Below are positions 17,023 to 25,653 of a stretch of DNA of 64,000 bases, piece by piece. Made by a program: the position numbers and the translations under genes. Source of the DNA: Trebonia sp963811335 (GTDB lineage: Bacteria; Actinomycetota; Actinomycetes; Streptosporangiales; Streptosporangiaceae); assembly GCA_963811335.1 (NCBI GenBank), contig CAWERB010000026.1, positions 124,001 through 188,000 of the forward strand. Direction: 5' to 3'. Under the pieces are notes generated by a model. That model searched no databases and was not told the DNA's origin. It saw only the letters and a program-made list of their open reading frames with translations. Positions within the stretch are counted from its first letter, which is position 1, and each line of letters opens with the position of its first letter.

Positions 17023-17709
17023 CTAGCCCAGGATGAGGAGCTTCCCGCCGAGGAGCAGCGCGGCCACCGTGCCCGCCAGCCACAGCAGCCACCAGAACCC
17101 GTGGGGCAGGTGGGTGTGCCTGCGCAGGTTGTCCGTGGCGCCGGAGTGGATGCCGTGCGCGATGACGGTCCGCAGACCGGACAGCAGGAGCAGCCAGGCC
17201 ACGGCGTAGGCGGCGATCACTTCGGTCCTGACGTGCCCGTTGCGGAGGATGACATAGAGCGCCCCGAGCGCGAAGGGCACCGAGAGCAGGCCGAACGACC
17301 GGCGGAGCAGGAACAGCACCCCGACGAGGATGACGACGAGCAGCCACAGCACGGCGACGGCGTAGCCGAGCGAGATGAGCCGCGCCGCCCCGAGGCCGAA
17401 CAGGCTGGGGCCGAGGTAACCGATGAGGAACACGAGCACGACGCGCAGGCCCTCGCCCACGACGCTGGTCCGGCCGCCGGAATGCCGGTCAAGGATGATC
17501 TCCGCCACGCTCAGGCCGAGGATGGCCGCGAGCAGGGCATGGGCACCCTCGCGCGTCATCCCGGAGAAATGCGCGGCAGGCAGCCCGAGCAGCGGCACCA
17601 GCACCACGACGGCCGCCACCAGGCCGATGAGGATGGACTCCCCGGCCGATAGCGGCAGGTGCGTGGGGTGCACGCGCCGCAGCTTCCCCGTTCTGGCGAC
17701 TTTGAACAA
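17023..17709 (-). CDS. M50B-like integral membrane protein with a degenerate active site
   Basis: About seven hydrophobic helices in 228 residues. The arrangement LGLPAAHFSGMTREGAHALLAAILG, a DRHSGGRTSV loop, and GYLGPSLFGLGAARLIS parallels actinobacterial M50B metallopeptidases, in which HExxH begins the second helix and a D/TSG-T loop follows. Here the motif reads REGAH: the first zinc His is Arg. Proteolytic activity is therefore unlikely and a structural or binding role is more plausible. The start is uncertain: TTG at 17709, or GTG at 17673 (HPTHLPLS). Divergent from the P-type ATPase with only 85 bp between. Confidence 0.6.
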   Translation of the reverse strand: MFKVARTGKLRRVHPTHLPLSAGESILIGLVAAVVVLVPLLGLPAAHFSGMTREGAHALLAAILGLSVAEIILDRHSGGRTSVVGEGLRVVLVFLIGYLGPSLFGLGAARLISLGYAVAVLWLLVVILVGVLFLLRRSFGLLSVPFALGALYVILRNGHVRTEVIAAYAVAWLLLLSGLRTVIAHGIHSGATDNLRRHTHLPHGFWWLLWLAGTVAALLLGGKLLILG

Positions 17710-17794
17710 CCACGCAGGTAAACGGACGGAGGTCCCGCGGCGTCATGCCGTTGGCCCCCGTGGCCTGGCATTCCTCGTGTGAAAGTGTGGGAGC

Positions 17795-20119
17795 GTGGGT
17801 TCTGCACTGCTCCGCGCGGCGGCCGGCTGGCTCGGCCGTAGGTCTTCGGTGATCCTGCTCGTGGCGACCGCCGCCGGGCTCGTGGCAGGCGGCGCGGCCT
17901 GGCTGGCGGGGGAGCACGCGGTCGCTGACGGGTGCTGGCTGGCGGCGGCTGGGCTTGGCCTCGGCTACGCGCTGTGGTCGGCAGCCGACAGCCTCCGGCG
18001 GGGGCGGCTTGGCGTGGACGTGATCGCGCTGCTGGCGCTGGCGGGCGCGGTCGCGGTGCGCGAGCTGCTTGCCGCCGCGGTCATCAGCGTGATGCTCGCC
18101 AGCGGCCGCGCCCTCGAGGCCTGGGCGGCGCTGCGCGCGCGGCAGGACCTGAGCGCGCTGCTTGACCGGGCGCCGCGGACGGCCCGCCGGTACCGCGACG
18201 GCAGCGTCGAGATCGTGCCGCTCGACACCGTGGCGGTCGGCGACCTGCTGCTCGTGGCCGCGGGTGACGTGGTGCCGGTGGACGGCACGGTGGCCTCGGC
18301 CGCCGCCGTCCTCGATGAGTCCGCGCTGACCGGTGAGGCCCAGCCCGCCGAGCATGCCCGCGGGGACGGGGTGCGCAGCGGCACGGTGAACGCGGGCGGC
18401 CCCTTCGACCTGCGAGCCGCGGTCACGGCCGCCGAGAGCACGTACGCGGGCATCGTCCGGCTGGTCAGCGAGGCGGAGCAGTCGCAGGCGCCGTTCGTCC
18501 GCCTCGCCGACCGGTACGCCATGTGGTTCCTGCCGCTGACGCTCGCCGTCGCCGCCGTCGCATGGGCGCTCGGGGGCGCGGCCCGAGCCGTCGCCGTCCT
18601 CGTGGTGGCCACGCCGTGCCCGCTGATCCTGGCGGCACCGGTCGCGCTGGTCTCCGGGCTGTCGGCGGCGGCGCGGCGCGGTGTGGTAGTGAAGAACGGC
18701 GGCGTGCTTGAGCGCCTGGCCCACTGCGGCACGCTCATCCTCGACAAGACGGGGACGATCACCGCCGGGCACCCGGAGGTCACCGCCGTGGTCCCCGCCC
18801 GCCCCGGTGACCTGGCCGAAGACGAGGTGCTTGCCCTGGCGGCGTCGCTTGACCAGGTGTCCGGGCACGTGCTCGCCGCGGCGATCGTCCGGGCCGGGGC
18901 CAAGCGCGGATGCCGGCTGACCCCGCCGTCCGGTGTCACCGAGGTGCCCGGGCAAGGCATCGCGGGCATGGTCGGGGATCATGAGGTCAGGCTCGGGCGG
19001 GCGGGCTGGGCAGGCGCCGCGGAATCCGATTCCTGGGTCCGGGCCGCGCGCCGCCGGTCCCGGCTGGACGGCGCGCTTACCGTCTTCGCCGCCGTCGATG
19101 GCCGTGCGGCGGGCGTGCTGCTGCTTGAGGACCGGATCCGCCCCGATGCCCGGCAGACGCTGCGGGCGGTGCGGCGGGGCGGCGTCGGCAAGGTGGTGCT
19201 CGCCACCGGCGACCGGGCCGAGGCTGCCGAGGCCGTGGGCGCCCTGGCCGGCGTGGACGAGGTGATCGCCGAGCTGACCCCGGCCGACAAGCTTGACGTG
19301 GTGCGCAGCGAGCAGCAGCGGTGCCCAGTGATGATGGTCGGCGACGGGATCAACGACGCGCCGGCGCTGGCGCTTGCGGATGTCGGGATCGCGATGGGCG
19401 CCCGCGGTGCCACCGCGTCCGCCGAGGCAGCGGACGCCGTGCTCACCGTCGATGAGCTGGCCCGGCTCGGCGAGGTGGCGGCGATTGCCCGGCGCACCCG
19501 GCGGATCGCCCTGCAGAGCACGCTCGCGGGCATGGGCATGTCCCTGGCGGCGATGGCCGCGGCGGCCGGCGGGCTGCTGCCCGCGGTGTGGGGCGCCCTG
19601 CTGCAGGAGGCCATCGACGTCGCGGTGATACTCAACGCGCTGCGGGCACTGGCCCCGGTACCGCCGCAGGTGCGGCTGACCCAGGCGGACACCGACCTGA
19701 CCCAGCGGTTCCGCGCCGAGCACCAGGCGATCCGCGCGGACACTGAGCAGCTCAGGGCGGCCGCGCGGGCGCTCGGCGAGCCCGATGCGATGGCCCGGGT
19801 CCGGCACGTGCACAAGCTGCTTACCCGCGAGGTGTGGCCACATGAGCATGCCGAGGAGTCAAGCCTGTACCCGGCGCTGAACCGGGTGCTCGGCGGCACC
19901 GACCCGACCGCCCCGATGAGCCGGGGGCACGCCGAGATCGCCGTCCAGATCGCCCGGCTCGGCGGGCTCATCGACGATATCGGCGACCGGGAACCGGACG
20001 AGGCTGACCTCGCCGACCTGCGTGACGTCCTGTACGGACTGCACGCCGTCCTGCGCCTGCACACGGTGCAGGAGGACGAGACTTACCTGTCACTCGGCGA
20101 AACGGCCGCACCACGCTAG
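17795..20119 (+). CDS. P1B-type metal ATPase with C-terminal hemerythrin domain
   Basis: The 774-residue pump has an actuator loop with DESALTGEAQPAEH (near 170), membrane metal site TPCPLILAAP (near 270), phosphorylation motif LDKTGTITAG (near 315) and MVGDGINDAPALA (near 515). After the last membrane pair, residues about 640-765 form a hemerythrin-like four-helix bundle with EHQAIRADTEQL, WPHEHAEESSLYP, RGHAEIAVQ and HAVLRLHTVQEDE, which supply the His/Glu iron ligands. P1B-5 ATPases are known for the TPC motif and this hemerythrin tail and are linked to Fe/Ni/Co export. The usual HP motif reads SGHV. GTG at 17795 follows GGGAG. Confidence 0.85.
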   Translation: MGSALLRAAAGWLGRRSSVILLVATAAGLVAGGAAWLAGEHAVADGCWLAAAGLGLGYALWSAADSLRRGRLGVDVIALLALAGAVAVRELLAAAVISVMLASGRALEAWAALRARQDLSALLDRAPRTARRYRDGSVEIVPLDTVAVGDLLLVAAGDVVPVDGTVASAAAVLDESALTGEAQPAEHARGDGVRSGTVNAGGPFDLRAAVTAAESTYAGIVRLVSEAEQSQAPFVRLADRYAMWFLPLTLAVAAVAWALGGAARAVAVLVVATPCPLILAAPVALVSGLSAAARRGVVVKNGGVLERLAHCGTLILDKTGTITAGHPEVTAVVPARPGDLAEDEVLALAASLDQVSGHVLAAAIVRAGAKRGCRLTPPSGVTEVPGQGIAGMVGDHEVRLGRAGWAGAAESDSWVRAARRRSRLDGALTVFAAVDGRAAGVLLLEDRIRPDARQTLRAVRRGGVGKVVLATGDRAEAAEAVGALAGVDEVIAELTPADKLDVVRSEQQRCPVMMVGDGINDAPALALADVGIAMGARGATASAEAADAVLTVDELARLGEVAAIARRTRRIALQSTLAGMGMSLAAMAAAAGGLLPAVWGALLQEAIDVAVILNALRALAPVPPQVRLTQADTDLTQRFRAEHQAIRADTEQLRAAARALGEPDAMARVRHVHKLLTREVWPHEHAEESSLYPALNRVLGGTDPTAPMSRGHAEIAVQIARLGGLIDDIGDREPDEADLADLRDVLYGLHAVLRLHTVQEDETYLSLGETAAPR

Positions 20120-20136
20120 CGCGTGGGCGGGTCCGG

Positions 20137-20357
20137 CTAGCGGCTCGCGCTGTCCTTCTTCTTGGCGGGCGGCCGGCCACCGCGCCGATGGCCGGGGCCA
20201 GGGTCAGCCACAGGGCGATGGTGACCACCATGGAGGTGAGGTAGCCGAAGGGGCGCACGCCCACGTCGGTGCTGACGGCGCCGGCGAACAGCATCAGCAG
20301 CCAGGCGCTGACGAAGAACGCCGGACCCGCCGCGATCAGCTTGAAGAATGAATCCAT
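20137..20357 (-). pseudogene. Small two-helix membrane protein, probable frameshift near its end
   Basis: ATG at 20357 gives FFKLIAAGPAFFVSAWLLML and YLTSMVVTIALWLTLAPAIG, two transmembrane helices. The natural tail GRPPAKKKDSASR with a stop at 20137-20139 is in the neighbouring frame, one base off in the GGCCGGCCGCCCGCC run near 20170. As written the frame runs on to 19968, antisense to the ATPase gene. The gene starts within the 3' end of the MMPL gene, so it is probably an accessory subunit of that exporter. Confidence 0.55.
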
Positions 20358-22603
20358 GGCCGGCCTCCGGTCTCGAGTTCTGGGTGCGGCCCGGCTGGCG
20401 GCTGCGGCCCGGCGGGGACAAGGGGAGCAGGCGGGGTGGCCGGCGGCCGCGGCCCGGCGCCGCCGGCGGTGAACCTGGAGAGCCACCGGGGCAGGTACCA
20501 GTTGCGGTCACCGAGCAGCGCCATCACCGACGGCAGCAGCACGGCGCGGATCACGGTCGCGTCGACGAGTACCGAGACCGCCAGGCCGACGGCGAGCTGC
20601 TTGAACTGCTGCACGCTCAGCGTGCCGAACACCGAGAACACGGCCACCATGATGATCGCGGCGCTGGTCACCACGCCGGCGGTGGACCGGATACCGTACG
20701 CGACCGCCTCCCGGGTGGGCAGCCCGCGTTCGTGCCCCTCCCTGATCCGGGACACGACGAACACGTTGTAGTCCATGGACAGCCCGAACAGCACGACGAA
20801 GACGAACAGCGGAATCCACGACTCGATCGCGCCCGGTGCCTCGGTGCCGACCAGCCCCGCGCCCCAGCCGTGCACGAAGACCGCGCTGAGCGCGCCGTAC
20901 GCGGCGCCCACCGAGAGCAGGTTGAGCGCCATCGAGGTCGCGGCGATCGTCAGCGAGCCGAACGAGATCAGCATCAGCACGAAGGTGATGCTCATCACGA
21001 ACAGGATGACCGGCACGATACTGCGTGCCATCTGGTTATTCCAGTCGGTGCGCGCCGCCAGGTCCCCGCCCACCAGGGCGGTGCCGCCCGGGATCTTGCC
21101 CACGGTGGCGGGCACGATCGTGTCGTGCAGCGTTGTCAGGGCCTGCCGTGAGGTGGCGTCGTTACCGGACCCGGCGAGCGGGACGGAGATCTCGGCCAGG
21201 TTGGCCGCAGGGTACAACGTGACGTGCGCCGGCTGGCTGAGCGCGCTGCTGGGGTAATCGGTGAGTGCCGCGATCTGGTGCTTGGCGACCGCGGAGTTGA
21301 TGTCCGGTGCCTTCACCACCACCACCGCCGGGGTGGGACCGCCGGGGAACGCCGCCATGATGTGGTCGTACCGCTGCACGATCGGACTGCTTGACGGCAG
21401 CATCTGCTGCACGCTCAGGAACTCCGTGCGCATGCTGAGGGCGGGAGCGGCCAGGCCGAGCAGCAGGCCCGTCGCGAGGACCGCGGACCAGGCCGGGTGG
21501 GACAGGACCCGGTTGAGCACCGCGGTCCAGAACCGGCCGCCGCCGGGGGTACGACCGACCTTGCCGAGGAACGGGATCCGGCCGAACTCAACCTTGTCGC
21601 CGAGCAGCGAGAGCAGCGCGGGCAGCACGGTCACCGAGCCCACCACCGCGATGAGCACCACGGAGATGGTCGCGATCGCGAAGCCGTCGAAGATCTGCAC
21701 GCCGGCCAGGAACATGCCGGCCATGGCCACCATGACGGTAAGGCCGGAGACCAGCACCGAGCGCCCCGAGGTGGCGGCGGCGGTACGCAGCGCGGCCTCC
21801 TTGCTCGTGCCCTTGCGTCGCTCCTCACGTTCCCGGCGCAGGTAGAACAGGCAGTAGTCAACGCCGACCGCCATGCCCATCAGCATCATGACCGAGCTGG
21901 CCGAGGTGTCCATGTGCACCGCGTGGCTGACCAGCGCGAGTATCCCGTTGGCGGCGAGGAACGCGGTCAGCGCCAGCGCGACCGGCACCAGCGCGGCGAG
22001 CAGCGCGCCGAAGACGACGAGCAGGATGCCCAGGGCAAGCGGAATGACGGTCCACTCGGCCCGCTGGAAGTCACGGAAGATCGTGTCGTTGAACCACTTC
22101 GAGACGCTGGCCCCGCCGACCTCCTCGATCGTGACGTTCCTGTGCTCGGCCTGGACCCGCGTGACCGCGTCCTCGACCGGCTGCACCCGGTCGGCGGCCG
22201 TGTCCGGGTCGCCCTTCATCGAGAACTGGAGCAGCACCTGCTGGCCGCTCGGCGAAGTGACGGGCGCCCGGACGTCGTTCACCTGGCCAGTCGCCCGCAC
22301 GGCGGTCAGGACGGCGTTGGCCGCCGACAGCAGCGTCGCCGTGTCCGCCGGCGACGAGCCGGAGTGGGAGACCATCACATTCTCGGTGGCGGGGTCCTTG
22401 ATGCCCGCGTTCACCAGCGTCCAGGTGGCCCGACCGGACTCACCGACGCCGTACTCGGCCTGGGTCATGGTGACCTGGCCGACCGCGCTGCCGATAAGCA
22501 CGGTCGCGATGACGAGCGCCAGCCAGGCGCCCACCGCGGCCAGCCGGTGCCGCGCGCTCCACCCGCCGAGCGTGGCGGCGAGGTTAGGCAGGCCGGCCAT
22601 CAC
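20336..22603 (-). CDS. MMPL family RND transporter
   Basis: The 755-residue exporter has two MMPL halves. The first has SVMMLMGMAVGVDYCLFYLR with the charged residues of the proton relay; the second has PLFVFVVLFGLSMDYNVFVV. An extracytoplasmic loop follows helix 1 in each half, and the C-terminus is Pro-rich. Family members export lipids, siderophores or hydrophobic compounds with the proton gradient. Its start overlaps the stop of the DUF4389 gene (22600-22603) and its 3' end overlaps the small membrane gene, so the three form one tightly coupled operon. Confidence 0.92.
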   Translation of the reverse strand: MMAGLPNLAATLGGWSARHRLAAVGAWLALVIATVLIGSAVGQVTMTQAEYGVGESGRATWTLVNAGIKDPATENVMVSHSGSSPADTATLLSAANAVLTAVRATGQVNDVRAPVTSPSGQQVLLQFSMKGDPDTAADRVQPVEDAVTRVQAEHRNVTIEEVGGASVSKWFNDTIFRDFQRAEWTVIPLALGILLVVFGALLAALVPVALALTAFLAANGILALVSHAVHMDTSASSVMMLMGMAVGVDYCLFYLRREREERRKGTSKEAALRTAAATSGRSVLVSGLTVMVAMAGMFLAGVQIFDGFAIATISVVLIAVVGSVTVLPALLSLLGDKVEFGRIPFLGKVGRTPGGGRFWTAVLNRVLSHPAWSAVLATGLLLGLAAPALSMRTEFLSVQQMLPSSSPIVQRYDHIMAAFPGGPTPAVVVVKAPDINSAVAKHQIAALTDYPSSALSQPAHVTLYPAANLAEISVPLAGSGNDATSRQALTTLHDTIVPATVGKIPGGTALVGGDLAARTDWNNQMARSIVPVILFVMSITFVLMLISFGSLTIAATSMALNLLSVGAAYGALSAVFVHGWGAGLVGTEAPGAIESWIPLFVFVVLFGLSMDYNVFVVSRIREGHERGLPTREAVAYGIRSTAGVVTSAAIIMVAVFSVFGTLSVQQFKQLAVGLAVSVLVDATVIRAVLLPSVMALLGDRNWYLPRWLSRFTAGGAGPRPPATPPAPLVPAGPQPPAGPHPELETGGRPWIHSSS

Positions 22604-23313
22604 GCACCGCCCGCTTCGCTGCTGCCGGGTTCATGCTCGCCCATGTCGAGCCGGAAGGGCGGGTACTTGTCGGTCATCAGGCCGGCATAGGCGACCACCC
22701 GGAGCACCCAGCGGTTCAGGCCGAGTACCAGGTCGAAGAGCGACCGGGGGTACCTGCCGGTGAACAGCAGGATCACCGCGCTGACGAGCACAAGCAGGCT
22801 GATGAGCCCGGGCCAGGAACCACCGGAGGTGTTGACCCAGTGCGCGGCGCCGACCTCGTTGTGCGTCGATCCCCATGATGCGCCGCCGACGAAGATCGCC
22901 ACGATGACGTAGTGGGGCAGCGCGAGCAGCCACCACTTGACCAGCGCCAGCCCCCGGGACAGCCGCCCTGGGTAGGCGACGTCGAAGTGCGCCGGGTAGT
23001 CCGGGTCGTCGGCCAGCGTGAACGGCGGGTACCGGTCGGTGCCGAACGCGCCGATCGCGTAGTACTGCACCCGCCAGGTCCAGCGCAGGACGCCCACGTT
23101 GAAGTCGAAGATGCCTTTCGGGTAGCGCCCGGTGAACAGGATCGCCACGAACGCGACCACGCTGAGCACGGCGAACGCCGCCCACAGGAAGAACAAGACG
23201 ATGACATGCGGGATGACGAGGAGCCACTTGACCAGCCAGAGCCACCTGGATAGCGGCTGGTCCATGTGCGCTTCCATGCGCGCCGGATAGGCCGGATAGG
23301 TCATTGCGCTCAT
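22600..23313 (-). CDS. DUF4389 membrane protein
   Basis: The 237-residue protein contains two DUF4389 units, each a pair of transmembrane helices followed by the conserved FTGRYP and F(D/N) motifs. The first unit reads AFVAILFTGRYPKGIFDFNV then RYPPFTLADDPDYP; the second reads VILLFTGRYPRSLFDLVLGL then KYPPFRLDMG. Function is unknown, but the family commonly accompanies transporters. First gene of the MMPL operon. ATG at 23313 with GGTGAG upstream. Confidence 0.88.
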   Translation of the reverse strand: MSAMTYPAYPARMEAHMDQPLSRWLWLVKWLLVIPHVIVLFFLWAAFAVLSVVAFVAILFTGRYPKGIFDFNVGVLRWTWRVQYYAIGAFGTDRYPPFTLADDPDYPAHFDVAYPGRLSRGLALVKWWLLALPHYVIVAIFVGGASWGSTHNEVGAAHWVNTSGGSWPGLISLLVLVSAVILLFTGRYPRSLFDLVLGLNRWVLRVVAYAGLMTDKYPPFRLDMGEHEPGSSEAGGA

Positions 23314-23644
23314 CAGCGCTCACCCCCGAGACGGGCATGCTGTTCACCCCAGCTTGCGGCCGGCGGGCGGAACTGCGGTACGGGCGTAAGACCCGGTCTC
23401 GCCGGGCGTTTAGTCATGTATTCGGTAGCCGGGCTGGCGTGGCTGGTAACCAGGCTGAGTGACGTGCGCCCGTAACGTGACCCCAAGCCCATGTCGCAAC
23501 GCGGCGAAATTGCCCATTGACCAATTTTTCTGGCCATTGTTAAATTCAGCGAGAAGCGTCTCATCTGGGACAGTCACACCGGCGTGACCGCAGTCCCTGG
23601 CATCAGTCCGGGCGGCGGCATGCCCGAACTGAAAGGCGACGCTT
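23314..23644. other. 330-bp divergent intergenic region with a hairpin at 23567-23597
   Basis: The segment GGGACAGTCAC pairs with GTGACCGCAGTCCC to form a bulged hairpin between an A+T-rich promoter-like stretch (23515-23550) and the secreted-protein gene. It may be a 5' leader structure. No small gene is supported. Confidence 0.35.
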
Positions 23645-25534
23645 ATGCGAACTCCGTGGTCATCATGGGCTTCTTCGGTAAAATCCAGGCGAAAGCCGCC
23701 GCCAGCGGGCTGGCGAAGGTGGCGGCTATTCGTCATCCCAGCGATGGGCCTTGTTGTCGTCGCGCAGCTCACCGTCAGCAGCTCAGCCGGCGCAACCCCG
23801 GCCACCGCCACGGGCAGTGCCCTGACGGCGGCGACCGGAGCGGTCACGCCGAACTCGGTCAATGAACTCGACTGCAACGGCTGGAGCGCCAAGTACACCA
23901 GCGTCCGGCGACTCGCCGGCGACCTGTGCACCGACCCGATCCAGGTCACCAACGGCAAGGCCGGCCGGTTCATCGACAACGGCTGGTATGTCGGCCACGA
24001 CGAGCCGAGCACGAAATTCATCTCCAGCCAGCCGGGCTCCGGCAACACGATGAGCTACGTGATGAAGATGTCTAAGGACCCCGCCGCGGCGCCCACCGCG
24101 AGCGGCAGCGTAGTCGACTACGCCCAGCTGTCCGTCGCGCCCTGGTTCGGGCTGCCCCTCTGTGACTCGAAGTCCTATCCGCAGAACCCGTGCGCGCCCG
24201 ACAGCGACACCAACGGCGGGCAGATCGATAACCCCAACGCGGCAGGCTCGGCGTTCATGGAATTGCAGTTCTACCCGCCGGGCTACACCCCGTTCGTCGA
24301 CAACACGAGTTGCAGCACGACGAAGTGGTGCGCCGCGCTGACCATCGACAGCCTGGAGTGCACCTTCGGCTTCGCCACCTGCAACCCCAACTGCATAGAG
24401 CCGGTCAACTTCGCCTACCTGCAGACCAACGGCGTTCCCGCCGGGCCGCCAAGCCCGCAGCTGTCCAACGTGAATACGCTCACGCCCAATGCGAACACGC
24501 TGATGATCAACCCCGGTGACGTCGTGGCGGTCTCCATCTCCGACCCGCCGCAAGGGTTCACCACAAGAGTCAGCGACTTGACCACTCATCGGACCGGGTT
24601 CATGACCGCCAGCGCCGCGAACGGCTTCATGAACACGAACATCGCCGACTGCTCGGGCACTCCGAACAGCTTCCACGCGGAATACAGCACCGCCAAGCAG
24701 CAGAACCAGGTGCCGTGGGCCGCGCTTGAGGGCGGCGTGCTGATGCAGCAGGAGATCGGCCATGGCGAGGTCTGCAACTCGGTGACGAACCAGGACCCGT
24801 TCAGCGCCAGCTTCACCGGCGGCCAGTCCTACAGCGACCCGAACGTCTATGACACCTGCCTAGGCGGGTCGGAAGGTGCGAAGGCAACCGGTGAGGGCCC
24901 GTGCGACCCGTCCACCGGCATCTGCCAGAACGCGACGACTCAGGGTCCGACCGGCCCGGTGGCCTGCCCGAACAATGACGCGGGCAGCGGCGGGCTCTGC
25001 GAGTACGCCGACGGCTCCTGCTTCCAGCAGGGGACGCGAACCGTGGTCATCAACGGCGTGCCGACCACGGCGTCCGCGCGGAGCAACGAGTGCTTCAACA
25101 ACCGCTACCAGAACGGTGACCTGGACTTCGAGGGCCAGTCATACCAGGCGGACTGGCCGAACGGCAGCCCGAACCTCCCGACGACATTCCAGTACGCCGG
25201 GCCGTTTACCGTCGGCGGTCATACGTACCCGCAGGTCCAGTACGAGACCGACGTCGGCGGGTCGTCCAACCTCTGCGACCCCGCGACGGGCGCGGGCTGC
25301 ACCGTCCCGCCGATCAGCGCGAAGTTCTACCCGTTCTGGTCACTCGGCCCGCTGGCCAGCCTCGGCGGCCACGCGGTCGGCTGCGTGTGGAACTTCGGCA
25401 ACGACCAGCCAAGGACCGTCACGGACTTCGGCAAGGACGCCCAGTACGGGACGCCTGACGTCGCCCGCTACGGCGGCACGATCATCAGTGCGGCGCTCCC
25501 CAACCCGGAGTTCGCTGGCTCCTGCAAGATCTAG
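23645..25534 (+). CDS. Large Cys-rich secreted protein of unknown family
   Basis: The 629-residue protein has a basic N-terminus (SRRKPPPAGWRRWR), a hydrophobic core (LFVIPAMGLVVVAQLTV) and an AGA-type cleavage region near residue 52, so it is a Sec signal-peptide protein. The mature part has 22 cysteines, an even number, in local pairs such as CSTTKWC, CTFGFATCNPNC, CDPSTGIC, CEYADGSC and CDPATGAGC, consistent with many disulfides. It is rich in Asn, Gly, Pro and aromatics, like extracellular binding or hydrolytic proteins. I recognise no catalytic motif. ATG at 23645 with AAAGG upstream; monocistronic. Confidence 0.75.
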   Translation: MRTPWSSWASSVKSRRKPPPAGWRRWRLFVIPAMGLVVVAQLTVSSSAGATPATATGSALTAATGAVTPNSVNELDCNGWSAKYTSVRRLAGDLCTDPIQVTNGKAGRFIDNGWYVGHDEPSTKFISSQPGSGNTMSYVMKMSKDPAAAPTASGSVVDYAQLSVAPWFGLPLCDSKSYPQNPCAPDSDTNGGQIDNPNAAGSAFMELQFYPPGYTPFVDNTSCSTTKWCAALTIDSLECTFGFATCNPNCIEPVNFAYLQTNGVPAGPPSPQLSNVNTLTPNANTLMINPGDVVAVSISDPPQGFTTRVSDLTTHRTGFMTASAANGFMNTNIADCSGTPNSFHAEYSTAKQQNQVPWAALEGGVLMQQEIGHGEVCNSVTNQDPFSASFTGGQSYSDPNVYDTCLGGSEGAKATGEGPCDPSTGICQNATTQGPTGPVACPNNDAGSGGLCEYADGSCFQQGTRTVVINGVPTTASARSNECFNNRYQNGDLDFEGQSYQADWPNGSPNLPTTFQYAGPFTVGGHTYPQVQYETDVGGSSNLCDPATGAGCTVPPISAKFYPFWSLGPLASLGGHAVGCVWNFGNDQPRTVTDFGKDAQYGTPDVARYGGTIISAALPNPEFAGSCKI

Positions 25535-25653
25535 CTGCCGAATAGCTAGCGCTTGGGCGCCCCGTCAGCGGGACGGGGCGCCCAAGCCGCCACGGTGCGC
25601 TTCGCGACGTCCTTGCCGCCGCCGGCTGGCCAGGTCGCCGACGCCTGACTGGG

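Noticed and set aside
17489..19849. 786-codon minus-strand frame opposite the P1B ATPase
   Set aside because: Low-complexity Arg/His/Gly composition with no domains; it is the shadow of the ATPase frame.
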